Shown here in pieces: positions 1 to 10,640 of a stretch of DNA of 64,000 nucleotides. A program made the translations under genes and the position numbers. The stretch comes from Gymnopus androsaceus JB14. Lineage: Eukaryota; Basidiomycota; Agaricomycetes; Agaricales; Omphalotaceae. The stretch covers positions 124,001-188,000 of the forward strand of contig ML769408.1 of NCBI GenBank assembly GCA_009733575.1, written 5' to 3'. A model generated the notes under the pieces. It was not told where the DNA came from and made no database searches. It was given only the letters and a program-made list of their open reading frames with translations. Numbering within the stretch: the stretch's first letter is position 1; each line of letters begins with the position of its first letter.

Positions 1-1163
1 GAGTTGATGGAGTCAAGATATGCTGAAAAAGAGGAGAGGAGAAGGAACAAGGAGGCAGAGAAGATGGAGATGAGAGAGATGCTGCAGAAGCTTATTCGAT
101 GAGTTCCAGATTGAAAGGGATAGAGCTGAAGCGTTGAGATTGGAGGCTGAGGGCAAACCAGGTACGAATTCTTTATTTATTTTCCTTTCCTGTATTGTTG
201 TTGATTTTTCTTCGCCTAGGCGTCGAGAAGATACTCGAAGAAGTTATACGACGACACGACGATATTCAGGAATCGCTGAGAGCATTCTCGGACAGTGAGT
301 CTCTCTTTCTCTCTTGGTGAACTATTTGTCTTACGCCTGCTGTACCATAGCTTGGCGCAACGAGTGTGAACAACATCACGCAGAAATTATCAGCGCCGTC
401 CGAGAAACCGCTAACGAGCAGATTCCGTACAACGTTCAAGGGGTACGTCCACTATCTATAGCTGATCGCAAAACATCATCTTATTATAATTTTAACATCA
501 CAGTACCTTGACGAATTCAGCAAAGCTCTGGCTTCCGAAGTACGTATGCTTCTGGGAGAGGTCGGGAAGTTGAGAGAAGAAAGGAGAGCTCTTCAACAGT
601 ATGTCTCCCGTATTTTTGCATCTCGAGTAAACTTATGAATTACTTCATCGCAGTGAAATCGGATATCTATTATGCATGAGATCAAAGTATGGTCCCGGAG
701 GAGAATTCGAGCCAGACTGGTATGTTTCATAAGTTGAACCAACACTTGACATAGACTAATTATGTCCAGGAAACCTGCACCGGGTGCACCCGGAGGACCT
801 CCCCTTGACCCTCCGCCCCCACCTGAACCGCCCGTTGCACCAGAAATTCCACCCGCAAGGCCTGGCTGGCGTTCAGTTACCCAGCGAACTCGTAAAAAGA
901 AGAAGGAAACTGCTCCGCCACCACCTGGACCCAATGTGCCGACAATTACTGGTATGGATCCTCGAACGCAAGTGACTCGAAGCTGGGCGACTTGGCAACG
1001 TGAGTGAATTGTTCTCTTAGTTCTCGCCAGTAGCTGACCTTGTCTTTCAGCTGACCCCAACTTGGCGCCAACTCCTGCATCTGTTGAGCCTACGCTACTC
1101 GTGCCTGACCGTGGTAGTCCTGGGTTGTTTGGTCCGAGATCTCCTCGCGACTCGAGGATATAA
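1..1163 (+). CDS. 3' part of a coiled-coil/proline-rich hypothetical protein
   Basis: Function not recognised. Only the 3' part lies in the window. Exons read as 1-161, 220-294, 351-442, 504-598, 654-719, 770-999 and 1051-1163, all with GT-AG introns of about 50-60 nt and matching phases. The product begins with a charged Glu/Arg/Lys-rich helix that looks like a coiled coil. It continues through a second helical part (motifs EEVIRRHDD, EVGKLREERRAL) and ends in a Pro-rich tail (PPPPPEPP) with a basic RTRKKKK patch. In the first exon the frame breaks near 97-102: frame 1 ends in TGA at 100-102, but the helix continues one base over. This is either a sequence error or a real lesion. The protein resembles nothing I can name. 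Confidence 0.75.
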
Positions 1164-1526
1164 AAATCTATTGTGCCATTGATGTGTACTTCTGTATTGT
1201 ATTTTTTTGACTTTATTTGCTTCCGTATCTTTTACGTCTCTTTTACGGTACTACGACGCTAACGAACCATACAACGATCTAATTCCTTCATTTTCATCTT
1301 TCACCCATCTATCTTTTCGTTCAATATGGCTGTTTCACAGTGCTTTTCGTTATGGTCTATGCATCCCAGTTACTCTAATGCTATTCCTTGTCGGTTTTCT
1401 TGCATTTTTCCTTTGCATACGTATATTTATACCTCACTTGTTCACTGTATATCCTTAGAGTTTTGATACAATCGAATTATTCTTCGCTCAGGACAATCGC
1501 TTGTTAAGTCGAAATGGAAGAATTAC
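1164..1526. other. 3' flank, no gene seen
   Basis: AT-rich DNA between the preceding gene and the MITE-like element. I see no coding pattern, tRNA or clear repeat. It probably holds the 3' UTR and terminator of the upstream gene. Confidence 0.5.
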
Positions 1527-1718
1527 AGCTGATCACGAATTTGTAGCATACTTTTGAAAAAACGCTCTTCATGATTCTACGCTCCACGTATTACAACGAT
1601 GGCCTCTCATTGGCCATTGGAGCTCTAGGCTCATCCAAAGTGGGTCATTTTGTTTGGATGTGAACAAAATCAGTAATGAGCGTTTTTCGAAAAGTATGCC
1701 ACAAATTCGTGATCAGCT
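1527..1718. mobile_element. MITE-like element with ~50-bp terminal inverted repeats
   Basis: The left arm (1527-1576) and right arm (1668-1718) are near-perfect inverted copies of about 50 bp, with outermost bases AGCTGATCACGAATTTGT. They enclose about 90 bp of unrelated sequence. There is no ORF, so the element is non-autonomous. Total length is about 192 bp, in the usual range for miniature inverted-repeat elements. The target-site duplication is not certain: TTA/TTA-like bases flank the element. It lies about 48 bp downstream of the initiator tRNA gene in that gene's transcription direction, a position known to tolerate insertions. Confidence 0.82.
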
Positions 1719-1765
1719 TTTAAAAACGGAATAAAATAAGAAAACAATAAACAGTATGAGAGTCA

Positions 1766-1837
1766 TAGCAGCAACTTGTTTCGATCAAGTGACCTCGGGG
1801 TTATGGGCCCCGCGCGCTACCACTGCGCCATGCTGCT
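1766..1837 (-). tRNA. Initiator tRNA-Met (CAT anticodon)
   Basis: The 72-nt minus-strand sequence folds into a perfect cloverleaf. It has a 7-bp acceptor stem (AGCAGCA/TGCTGCT), a 4-bp D stem, and an anticodon stem CGGGG/CCCCG with loop CCCATAA (CAT at 1803-1805). The T stem is ACTTG/CAAGT and the discriminator is A. The marks of an initiator are an A1-U72 pair, three G-C pairs closing the anticodon stem, and a T loop ATCGAAA in place of TTCRANN. No intron is present. A T4 run on the minus strand (A4 at 1741-1744) is a likely Pol III stop. Confidence 0.98.
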
Positions 1838-2171
1838 GACATTCAGTTTCTGACTGTTATTAGTATGATCCCTGTGAGTGCAGAAGAGAACTTTTTGCTA
1901 TCTCCTGCTGATAGTTTGAAGCCCTTCATTTTGAATGTAAATAAGTAGGTAGATAAAGTAAGTACATTTTAAGCATACTGGTACATGTTGCGTTAAGCAA
2001 GAAATGCGAATGGATACAGTACAGACAGCTAAGGAACGATAATGTAAAATACTGAGCAGATAAGTAATGGAATGCGACAGATAAAGCATGAGCATGAAGA
2101 TAACGACAAAGATGCAATAGCGAGGAAACCCAAGCCTATATGCGAAAGCGATGAATACATGAAATCAGTTC
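1838..2171. other. Spacer between tRNA and IRE1 3' end
   Basis: No coding signal or repeat seen. It should contain the IRE1 3' UTR on the minus strand and the upstream side of the tRNA gene. Confidence 0.4.
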
Positions 2172-5100
2172 TCATTCAGCTAGCTCAAAGTAAGACCTGA
2201 AAATCGGTTCGGAACGTAGCTCAGAATCACTGATGACCCCGTGAACATGAAGGAATAGCTGAGGATATCGACGGGTAAAGTAAGAGAGGTAGCCTTCTGG
2301 CATAGCTCCAAGGTGGCGTTTCACGTTATCTGGAAGGTCTTGGTAGTGATGTTTCTAAAGGATCCATGAGTTAATTTGCACAATTATGAAGCGGAGAAAT
2401 AAATATACCTTGTTCCGCAGTGCTCTCAGAAGGTCCTGTACCGACTTGCCATCATACTTTCTGAATTTACCTAGATTGTCAATGAAGAGCTTGTCTACCC
2501 TGGAGTGCCAATCTTGTCCAACAATACTAAACGCATCCTTTTCAAGCTCAAGTAAATGAACGTCCTTCGGGTCGCGGCACATGATCTCGAAGCGGTCCGA
2601 GGCCTCTTGAAGGAAGTTGAGCCGCCGACCAGAATCCCAGAAGAACGGGTGGAGAAGACAAGACAAGGTGTCAGGTCTGTGAATAATATCAGTGTCAGGG
2701 AGGACCTAAGCGTATGAGAAAGCGACGTACCTCTTAGAAGAGTCGGCGTTTAGCATTCTTTCAATCAGATCCGCTGCGTCAACGCCTTCTTCGCCGTATC
2801 GCTCCTCCAGCCCCTTCAGATCCTTCACTCCTCTGATGATGTTTACTTCTCTCTCAAATCGATCCCCAAACGGATGGCTGCCCGCAGTGAGCATATAGTA
2901 GAACAGACACCCCAGAGCAAATACGTCCACTGATTTTGTCAACCGTGTTGGTCTATCTTTGCCAGCAGACATCGTCGAAGAGTTGGAGCTGATCGACGAA
3001 GAATTGCCGTTGACGGTGCCGGCACTTCCTTTCGACGAACTCGTTTCCTCGGAGTTGTCCAACTTGACTTCCCCTCTCAATATCTCCGGCGCTCTCCAAC
3101 CAAAAGTCCCAGCACCCATTGCACCCTGCGCAGTGGGTAAGAAACTAGTCTGGTCAAGATCAAGCTTCTTGCAAAGTCCAAAGTCCGATATGAGCATCCG
3201 ATAGCTCGATCCTCGGTTACTCTTATTCTGGCCCCTTGATAAAGATGCAGACGAAGAAGAAGCAAGATTGCGCCCAGGACCTACGGCAACAAGGATATTC
3301 TGCGGCTTGATATCTCTGTGAACAAGCTTTAGAGCATGTAGATGCCTCAGCCCGCTCGTAATTTGCTTGAGTGCCTTTTTCGGATCGCCAATGATCGACT
3401 CTCGTATTTCCCTCCACTCCTCTTTACTCCTCGTTTCTTCATGTTCATCGAGCCCCACAGAAGCTAAACTGAGATCCCCTGAATTTTCAAAGACATCTGC
3501 TAAACTCCCTGGACATAACTCGAGAGCAATGTAGAGGAAGTTGCCGTGTGTTTCTTGGTAGTAGTATCGGATTACGTTGGGGTGATCGTCGCTTTCTTGA
3601 AGGATACTGACTTCGCGAGAGGCAAGAGTGACAAAGTCTCGTAGTAAGCGCTTCACGGCGACAGACCGCCCTTGAAGAGAGCCGCGGAAAACTACTGTTC
3701 CATGTGATCCAAAGCCTAGTCAAAAATATGTTATTCACGATATTGTGAAGAAAGAACGAATAAACTCACCGAGAATGGCTTCAGAGACCACCAACGTCGA
3801 CGGTGGAAGCGCAGGAAGTTCCTGAACCGGCGCAGGGGCCAGTGGCATAGGCGTAGCTGGAACAACAACTAAACTTGGTGCTGGAGGCCAAGGTGACAAC
3901 TGGCTCGGGAGTGAGGGTACCAGTGCGTTAGGAATGGGTGGAGAAATAGGCGTGTTTACCGGAGAAACGATATCCAATCCTCCTTCTCCGTCTACAGGGT
4001 TACGCAGCGCCAAAGCAGTAGCTCCGCCCTTTTTCTTTTTTCCACGTTTGCGCCTTACCTTCTTTTTGCGCCCCCCGAGTTCTGCAGTATCGTTCTCTGC
4101 GCCCTCGGCTTCGTCGGCTTCGCCTTCACTGTCATCTCCTTCTGTTGAAATGGGAGGAGTAGGAAGGGGGGCAGGGATTGGGAGAACATCATCTGAGGGA
4201 AAGGAAGATATTGGCGGGGGTGGTGAAGACAGAGGCGGAGAATCCAGTATCGGAGAGGGTGTTACAGGTACAGCAGTATTTTCAACGGTAGCAGCAGGTG
4301 TATCAAAGCTGATACCAGAAGCCTGAGCCACAGATGCAGGCAAATCTCTGGTGTCGTTATCGGGGGGTGACGGGGGAATAACACTAGTTACTTCTACCGC
4401 AGTGTCGAATTTTGGTGAGTTGACAGAGTGATTAATCGAGGAAGAAGGCATGTGCCTCCCAGCAGCGACACCAATTACGCCCACAAAGCCAACGAGGAGC
4501 GCCACGAGTACTTCCCATTTCCAAAATAATGGCGTCGAGATCAAATGATAATGCGAGCCTTTGGGCTCGTCAATTGACACAACGCCCCCTTCATCGCTTC
4601 CCGATGGCCTTGTAGTAGAGATATTCTCGGCCTCAGAAGCAGACGAACTGGGAGACGACGTTGCGCTTGAACTCGGGGGTGCATCCAACAACTTTCTCGG
4701 TTCCTCCTGTGGTTCCAATATCGCTATCTCCGTTTTGGTTTCAACTCCTCCGTCAGATAAATCATCACTAACGGCATCCCCTTCGAACTTCCACATACCC
4801 GTCAGACAGCGGAGGTCGAACACATTCGACGAGTCAGACAAGTCACACGTATCCGCGCTCTGAGTCTTCCGTTCCATCAACTCCTGTTCCCGTTGCTGCT
4901 GTTCACGAAGCTTGCGCCGCTTGGTAACTTCGTCAACATCAACTGGAAGCTCCTTTTCATCCACGGCATGAACGCCTTCGGACACGCCGCCAGGTGCATT
5001 GTCGATCATCTTTCGCGTTCGAGACCCAGACTCCCCAAATGCGGAAAAGGGGAAAAGCTTGGGACTCATGGCGAACAGGCTGTCAGTTTCCTGAACTAGT

Positions 5101-6492
5101 CCGACATATGCGGAATCGAAATTCGGGAGTGAACCATGGGAGCTGGCTTGTGAGAGTGAAGGATGAAAGTCTGTTAACAAAGGCTGAGGTTGGAGCAGGA
5201 CAAAGGTATGGAAATCGGGAGTGTTGTTCGGTGGAGCTGCCGATATCGGACGTTTTAAAACATCGAATGTGGCAACGCTGCAGACAGGTCAAACTTTAAC
5301 CCAAGGCACTGCATTATGGAACTTACATTGGGTTGGAAAACTGATGCGCCCATGATATTTGGTCTTGTTCACTAGAGCTTGCCTGTACATTATGAGCGCG
5401 GAAAGCAAACAGCTCTCCGTTGGGCATGCTCTGTATGTATGAATTATCCTTGGTGCGCGTGTAGGAGGACTGTAGCAGAGTGTCCTGATTGTTGGGCCCG
5501 TATGTAGAAAAGGACAGGTTTTGCATACGAGGTGAGCGCAAACGAGAGCCACCATACGTAGGTAGAGTATGGATGGAAATGTGATAGTCTACATGACAAA
5601 AATGAGAAACAGCACACGATACAGAATGATACGGACCTGTGCGTCCAATAAAAACCTCCGTTGGCTTGGCCTTTTCTTGGGCTGGTTTTTTGCCTTCTTC
5701 GTCTTCGTCCAATTCAAGTTCATCCAAGTCCAGCTCAAACTCTTCACCATCATCATCCTCTTTAAAATCGTCGAACGGATTCCATGGACACTCTCCGCCA
5801 ACACTTGCTTTGATCTTGCCAGTCTCGAGCTCGACTACCAACATGCTGGTTTCCTTTCTTCCCACAAAGAGGCGTGAGTGGCCATCAGGGTCAGAGAATG
5901 AGAATGGCGACATGTCGACCAGCTCAGGCATTGTGAAGGGGAAACGACGTAAAGGAGGATTTTGGGAGGAAGATGGATTGGAAGGTAGGATGTATATGGC
6001 GCCGGACTGGGGTTCAATGATATAGACTTCGTCGTCGATTTGTACTGTATCATCTCCGTCCAATGTAAAGTCGTTTTTAGGCTGATTGTGCACAGTCCGC
6101 ACAAGAGGTGCCAATGTCGAAGGATATAAGGAAGTCAAGTTGTCAAAGTCGAAAGCATGATTTGTCCCTTGACCAGGAGGAAAGGAAGGCATCGACCAAA
6201 GGACAAGGCCTGAAGTCCTATTGAGTGCATGGAATTTTCCATCTACCGAGGCTACGAGCACCACATCAAGCAATTCCGAGTCCCGCAGCGGATCGTTAAG
6301 CGTTCCGGAGTGTCCTTCGTCGTTAGTGCTGGTGCTGGACGAGGAAAAAGGACGTCTGGCGAAATTTGGATGGCGTGTAAGCTCGTAACTGTTGTACTGG
6401 TTCGGATTTGTAGTGGTTACTATGTCTGCAATGCAGAAGAGAACAATGGACAGCAAGAAAAGAGGTAGGGAGTACAAGTTCTTCGTCGCCAT
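2172..6492 (-). CDS. IRE1: IRE1: ER-stress sensor kinase/endoribonuclease
   Basis: IRE1 senses unfolded proteins in the ER lumen and, through its cytosolic RNase, splices the mRNA of a HAC1-type factor. Six exons (5637-6492, 5327-5588, 3770-5277, 2731-3715, 2409-2676, 2172-2354) give 1353 aa. A signal peptide (LPLFLLSIVLFC) leads into a luminal domain of about 600 aa. This has the family motifs VASVDGKFHALNR and FIGRT/DYHISIHT. One membrane helix lies near residue 630 (VLVALLVGFVGVIGV). The kinase has a Gly loop GFGSHGTV, VAVKR, HRDIKPQN and SDFG. The KEN RNase domain closes the protein, with LLRALRNKKHHYQDLP and GYLSYFTRRYPQL. The lysine, HRD Asp and DFG are all kept, so the protein looks active. 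The linker after the membrane helix is long and Ser/Pro/Glu-rich. The intron 5589-5636 is 48 nt and has no stop in frame. Confidence 0.97.
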
Positions 6493-7560
6493 TGCCGCTT
6501 TTAATGAGCAGAGCACATCACCGGATAAGAGAACCAGAAAGTAAAAGGCTAAGGAAAAAACAGTTTGAAATAGTATAAAGGATATGTGAGAAAGAGGTAA
6601 TTGACATTGATCTCCTTCTCAGGATTCATTTTATTTGTCTCTCGACCATCGCATTTAGCTCTCACGTCTTCTTGCAACTGTCAGATTTCACAAGTCGAAG
6701 CTCAGCACACTCCAGCGATTTTCCGTCCAGTCGGACAGCGCCTTCGGAACCGCTGGCAAGCTGTACAGTATACTGGAGTTTGATAGCACTTAATACATAG
6801 AAGGTTGGCTCAATCTTGGCAAACTATACCTCTATGAATTTCGACAATTACTGTCCCTTTTTGTATGATTTTTATAGCAAACTAGCTTGCGAGAGTCTGC
6901 CCTGCTTAGAGAAACAGCTTGGCAAGTAGCCACCTCCATGCCACCAGAATTCGGCGACAGCTTATTATCATTCACCGGATTTTTGTGGCTACCATCTGGC
7001 CAATACCAGCGCTCTTCATTCAAACAGTATCCCACCGATGTAACTTGGTTGATGATTTGAACTATCCAAGTTCTGATTGAACTGCTTATTTTCCAAACGA
7101 GATCAAAATTCAGGAAACACAAGCCTCAAAAGGCTTCTTATATATATCTGTGAGATTTGCGGTACGTTCAATTAAGCTTTCGTGGGTACTTGAACTCGAA
7201 AAGAGCTCATACCAGTATAGGACTAACAAATCAGGATCCGATATGATATCATCGTCCATAATCTGGCAAGAGATTGTCACCACTACTTAAACGAGCTAAG
7301 ATTTGGATTTTTGCACCTGCGCCCGCTGTTTCTGGTCTTGCTCGTGTTAAGACGGATACTGATGCTGATACTGAACCTAATTGCAGTTAGTTAGTTGCGT
7401 AGTGCTGCCGTTTTTCTATGTTTCGTCATAGACTGGTTGGCACCACCACCCAGGAACATGTCGATGAGAGCATACTCTCCACCCATGACATGTTTGCAAC
7501 CCGCAGTTATAAAAGCATTTCATAGGTGGGCTACTATTCTTAAATCACTTTCCAACCACC
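6493..7560. promoter_or_regulatory. Shared upstream region of IRE1 and the EF-hand gene
   Basis: About 1.07 kb lies between two divergent start codons, and I see no convincing coding sequence in it. A TATAAAA box at 7508-7514 sits 47 bp upstream of the plus-strand ATG and implies a very short 5' UTR. No obvious TATA box precedes the IRE1 start. Confidence 0.5.
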
Positions 7561-9096
7561 ATGTCATTCCTAACAAACACCGTAGGGAGCGTTGGCAATG
7601 CTGCCAAGAATGTCATTCCAGGACAATCTTCGGAGCAGGCGCCTCAGCAGTCGAATAACCAGCCCCTTAACAACGAAAGTACAGATCAGACCCAGAAATC
7701 CACATCCAACGAACCCTCATCTGCACCACTGACCGATGCCTCCCCTCAGGCTACTCAGGACGCTCCCTCTGAACCCGAATCATCAGGCGGCTTCATGTCG
7801 GGCATCGGGAAAGTAGGCAGCACAGTTGGCAATACCGCAACATCCGGCTTCACCAGCGGTATCAATTTCACCTCTGACCTTGCCAAAAACGGCGCCCAGC
7901 TCGCAACCGACGTCTCCAAAGCAGGCGTATCCATCTCCCAAACTGTCGCCAAGTCTGGGTTGGATATGACTGTAGGGGTTGTAGGTGGCACGGCTGATTT
8001 GGCTGGCACAGCTATCGGTGGAATCGTTAATACCGCTGCGGAGACGAGCGGGAAAGTTTTTGAACCTGTGGCTAGTGGGTTGATGGCTGTTGAGGGATTC
8101 GACAAGTTGGGTGAAGGGCTTAGAGCGATTAATGGACTGCCAGTCGGAGCGGTATCTCAGGTTGGGAGCTGGACTATGCAGGTAGATTATTCGTCTCTGA
8201 GTTTTTGGTTGAAACTGATTCAAGTATTATTAGGCACTGAACATGAGCGGCAAGACTCCTACTTTCTTCGACACTGATGGTGACGGTACAGTCACCATTT
8301 CCGATACCATTAAAGGGTTGATTGTCCTCGGATTGGATGAGACAAACTCGAAATACGCTGCGTATGCACTCCATGCTGTATTCAGGTACTTATGCTGTAA
8401 CTCCTCCTTGGCATCCTTTTCTGATCTATGCTCATGCACTTAGCTATTCTACTGGAACATCTTGGGTCCTCACTGACACGAACCTGCCTATAACCATATC
8501 GAATATGTCTCGTACTCGCTGGGGAAAGAACTGGGGACAATACGATCGGATGGATTGGGTCCATGATGTGGATATTAATGATGTTTGTCACAATTTGTGT
8601 CCTCGCTGTGAACGTTTTATACTAACCATATCTTCATTTGTTGCAGTTCTTTGCGTGAGTTTTGCATGCTGCGTATCCGTGTGTTGTTTCTGATTATTCC
8701 TCTTAAAGCGCTTCGGATGACGCGACGTGGCAAGAAAAGTTCAAGAAAGGGTGAGCGTCGTTAGCACTCTCGAAGTTCGTACAGTTCATCTAAAGTTCTT
8801 TTGACAGTCGCCAATACTTTGGCGTTCTCCTCCTGATATTCGAGTGGGGAACCACTTGGCCATTCATGATGCCTGACCTCCCTGTCGAGCAGATCCCATT
8901 CAAGGATGAGATTGGAAAGGTTGTTAGGGTGAGTACCATAAATAAATTAAATATGGTCAGCTGTTTACTAATGAATTGTTTTGCCTAGACCCTCATCTTA
9001 CCTACGATCTTCTCCAACTTCCAACGCGCGCGCGCAGGAAAGATCGAAAATGAACCGCCTGCAAACGATGCTCCGTCTGGTCCCAATGATGCTTGA
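7561..9096 (+). CDS. EF-hand protein with caleosin-like C-terminal half
   Basis: Seven exons (7561-8181, 8234-8385, 8444-8582, 8647-8654, 8709-8750, 8808-8928, 8989-9096) give 396 aa. The fourth exon is only 8 nt. The first ~200 residues are Ser/Thr/Gln-rich and then Gly/Ala/Val-rich with repeated small-residue stretches that could embed in a membrane or lipid surface. An EF-hand loop follows (FDTDGDGTVTISD), then TIKGLIVLGL and an SRTRWGKNWGQYDR stretch. The order EF-hand, hydrophobic turn, then an 'H/W-G-x-x...YD' motif recalls caleosin/peroxygenase proteins of lipid bodies, but the haem histidines are not obvious, so that assignment is inference. A TATA box and short leader suggest strong or regulated expression. 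The gene model itself is well supported. Confidence 0.7.
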
Positions 9097-10401
9097 ATGC
9101 TAGTTATACACCGTAAACACACTTAGTATACTTCTTACTCCTCCATATGATGAACATGCCTACATATCTATTTTATTACTGTAGCTATATATGATACTGT
9201 TTTTATGTACTGTTAATATCAGGTTATCCACTCAACTCAACTCAGACGCTGATACGTTCGTTCAGCGCTTATTCAGTCCGATACGAATCGCTTTGACCTT
9301 CCATTTCTGATGCTGATGTAATCCGCGCCATTCGGGATGATGACACGATCAGTTTCTCTTACTCAATATATATAACTCTCACCGTTCGTGGCAAGTTCGT
9401 ATTGGTTCCGTAGGTCGCTATGTCCGTCTACATTCTCTGTTCTCCATTCTCTGCAACGGATCCTGCACGGATCTTTCGCCAATTTCCTTCTTTCCAATGT
9501 TACCGGCAACGATACCGGACATGACTTCCGCGGAGCTCCGCCGGTCACTGTGGTTGTAGCAGTGTATCGCGGAACCCGATCGGACAATGAGGACGCCAGT
9601 ACCAATTCACATCTTTAGGCTAGAAAGGCAAGTTGAAGTCCGTTGAAACCTGAACACGAATTAAAGAAGGGTGTGAAGAATTCAAAGGAAGAGGAACGGG
9701 TTTGCAATGTCGCTTGTCGGCAGCCGTCGAATTCGGATTTGATGTGTAGTCGAACCTAGAACAAACAGGACTCGTTTCTTTGATGTGGCTAGTCCAGCTT
9801 CGTGGCCTGTAATACCCTTCCCATCAGCCTCTCGAGCGACGGCGACGGCATCTTGCATTCAAAAATGGCATAACACCAGGTTTTTACTCGTCTTCCCAAT
9901 CTCAAAGGCTAAACTAGGCTTTACTTTAGACCCAATTATCATTGTCAATACTGAAAATAATGTCGGAAGAATCCCGTGTAAGTATTTACTACTCCCTCTA
10001 ATACATTAGACTACTAACGATTGGCAGTAGCTCGGGAACTTGAGTTTATTTAATTCCCGAGGATGCGATTCGCTGTAGACTTGGAACAAAATTTAGCAGG
10101 GAACGACAGCGTCTTACAATTGGGTTCGAAGCTAAAGCATGCTCAACCTCGAGACTCGAGAAGTAAGCAGAATTGTACGTGTATCTACCAAATATAATTC
10201 ATCTCGTTACAAGAAATTAATTGCTTACTGACAAGTATAGGCGCGGACTTGGTTGAGGGTCAAAACTCTACCAACTTAAATACGGGTGAGCGTAAGCTCA
10301 AAAAGGCCTCTTTGAACGAAAAGAAAGAAAGATCGCGCAGAATCATCACACCCAAAGATTCAAGTTGATGAGGATTCAAGTTGAATGCTATCAAGTATCG
10401 A

Positions 10402-10640
10402 GACCGGATGAAAATCTCATGATCAGTCAACACCCATATGGAGTCTACTTGAAAGGTACTTCAAGTCAATTTACAAATGCGGATTCAGCCACGCCACGCC
10501 TCAAGTCACACACACACAAGCTTGAAGCCCTACAGCGCCTTTCAATTTACCAAGACCGGACGAAAATCAAGTAGCAATAAGGCCATGCTGAGTCTTCTAC
10601 CTCAATCTAAATTACAAAGGCGGACTCAGCCACGCCGTAG
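10402..10640. repeat. Degenerate tandem duplication, ~145-bp unit
   Basis: Two matching blocks recur in the same order. GACCGGATGAAAATC at 10402 recurs with one change at 10554. A 25-bp block ending in GCCACGCC at 10471-10495 recurs with two changes at 10612-10636. The spacings of 152 and 141 bp show one diverged tandem copy with small indels. Function unknown. Confidence 0.6.

Noticed and set aside
593..1060. 155-codon minus-strand ORF over the first gene
   Set aside because: It overlaps the spliced plus-strand exons and introns and consists of Gly-rich reverse reading of the proline tract.
3934..4326. 130-codon plus-strand ORF inside IRE1
   Set aside because: It lies opposite the Pro/Ser-rich linker of IRE1 exon 3, which is fully explained by the minus strand.
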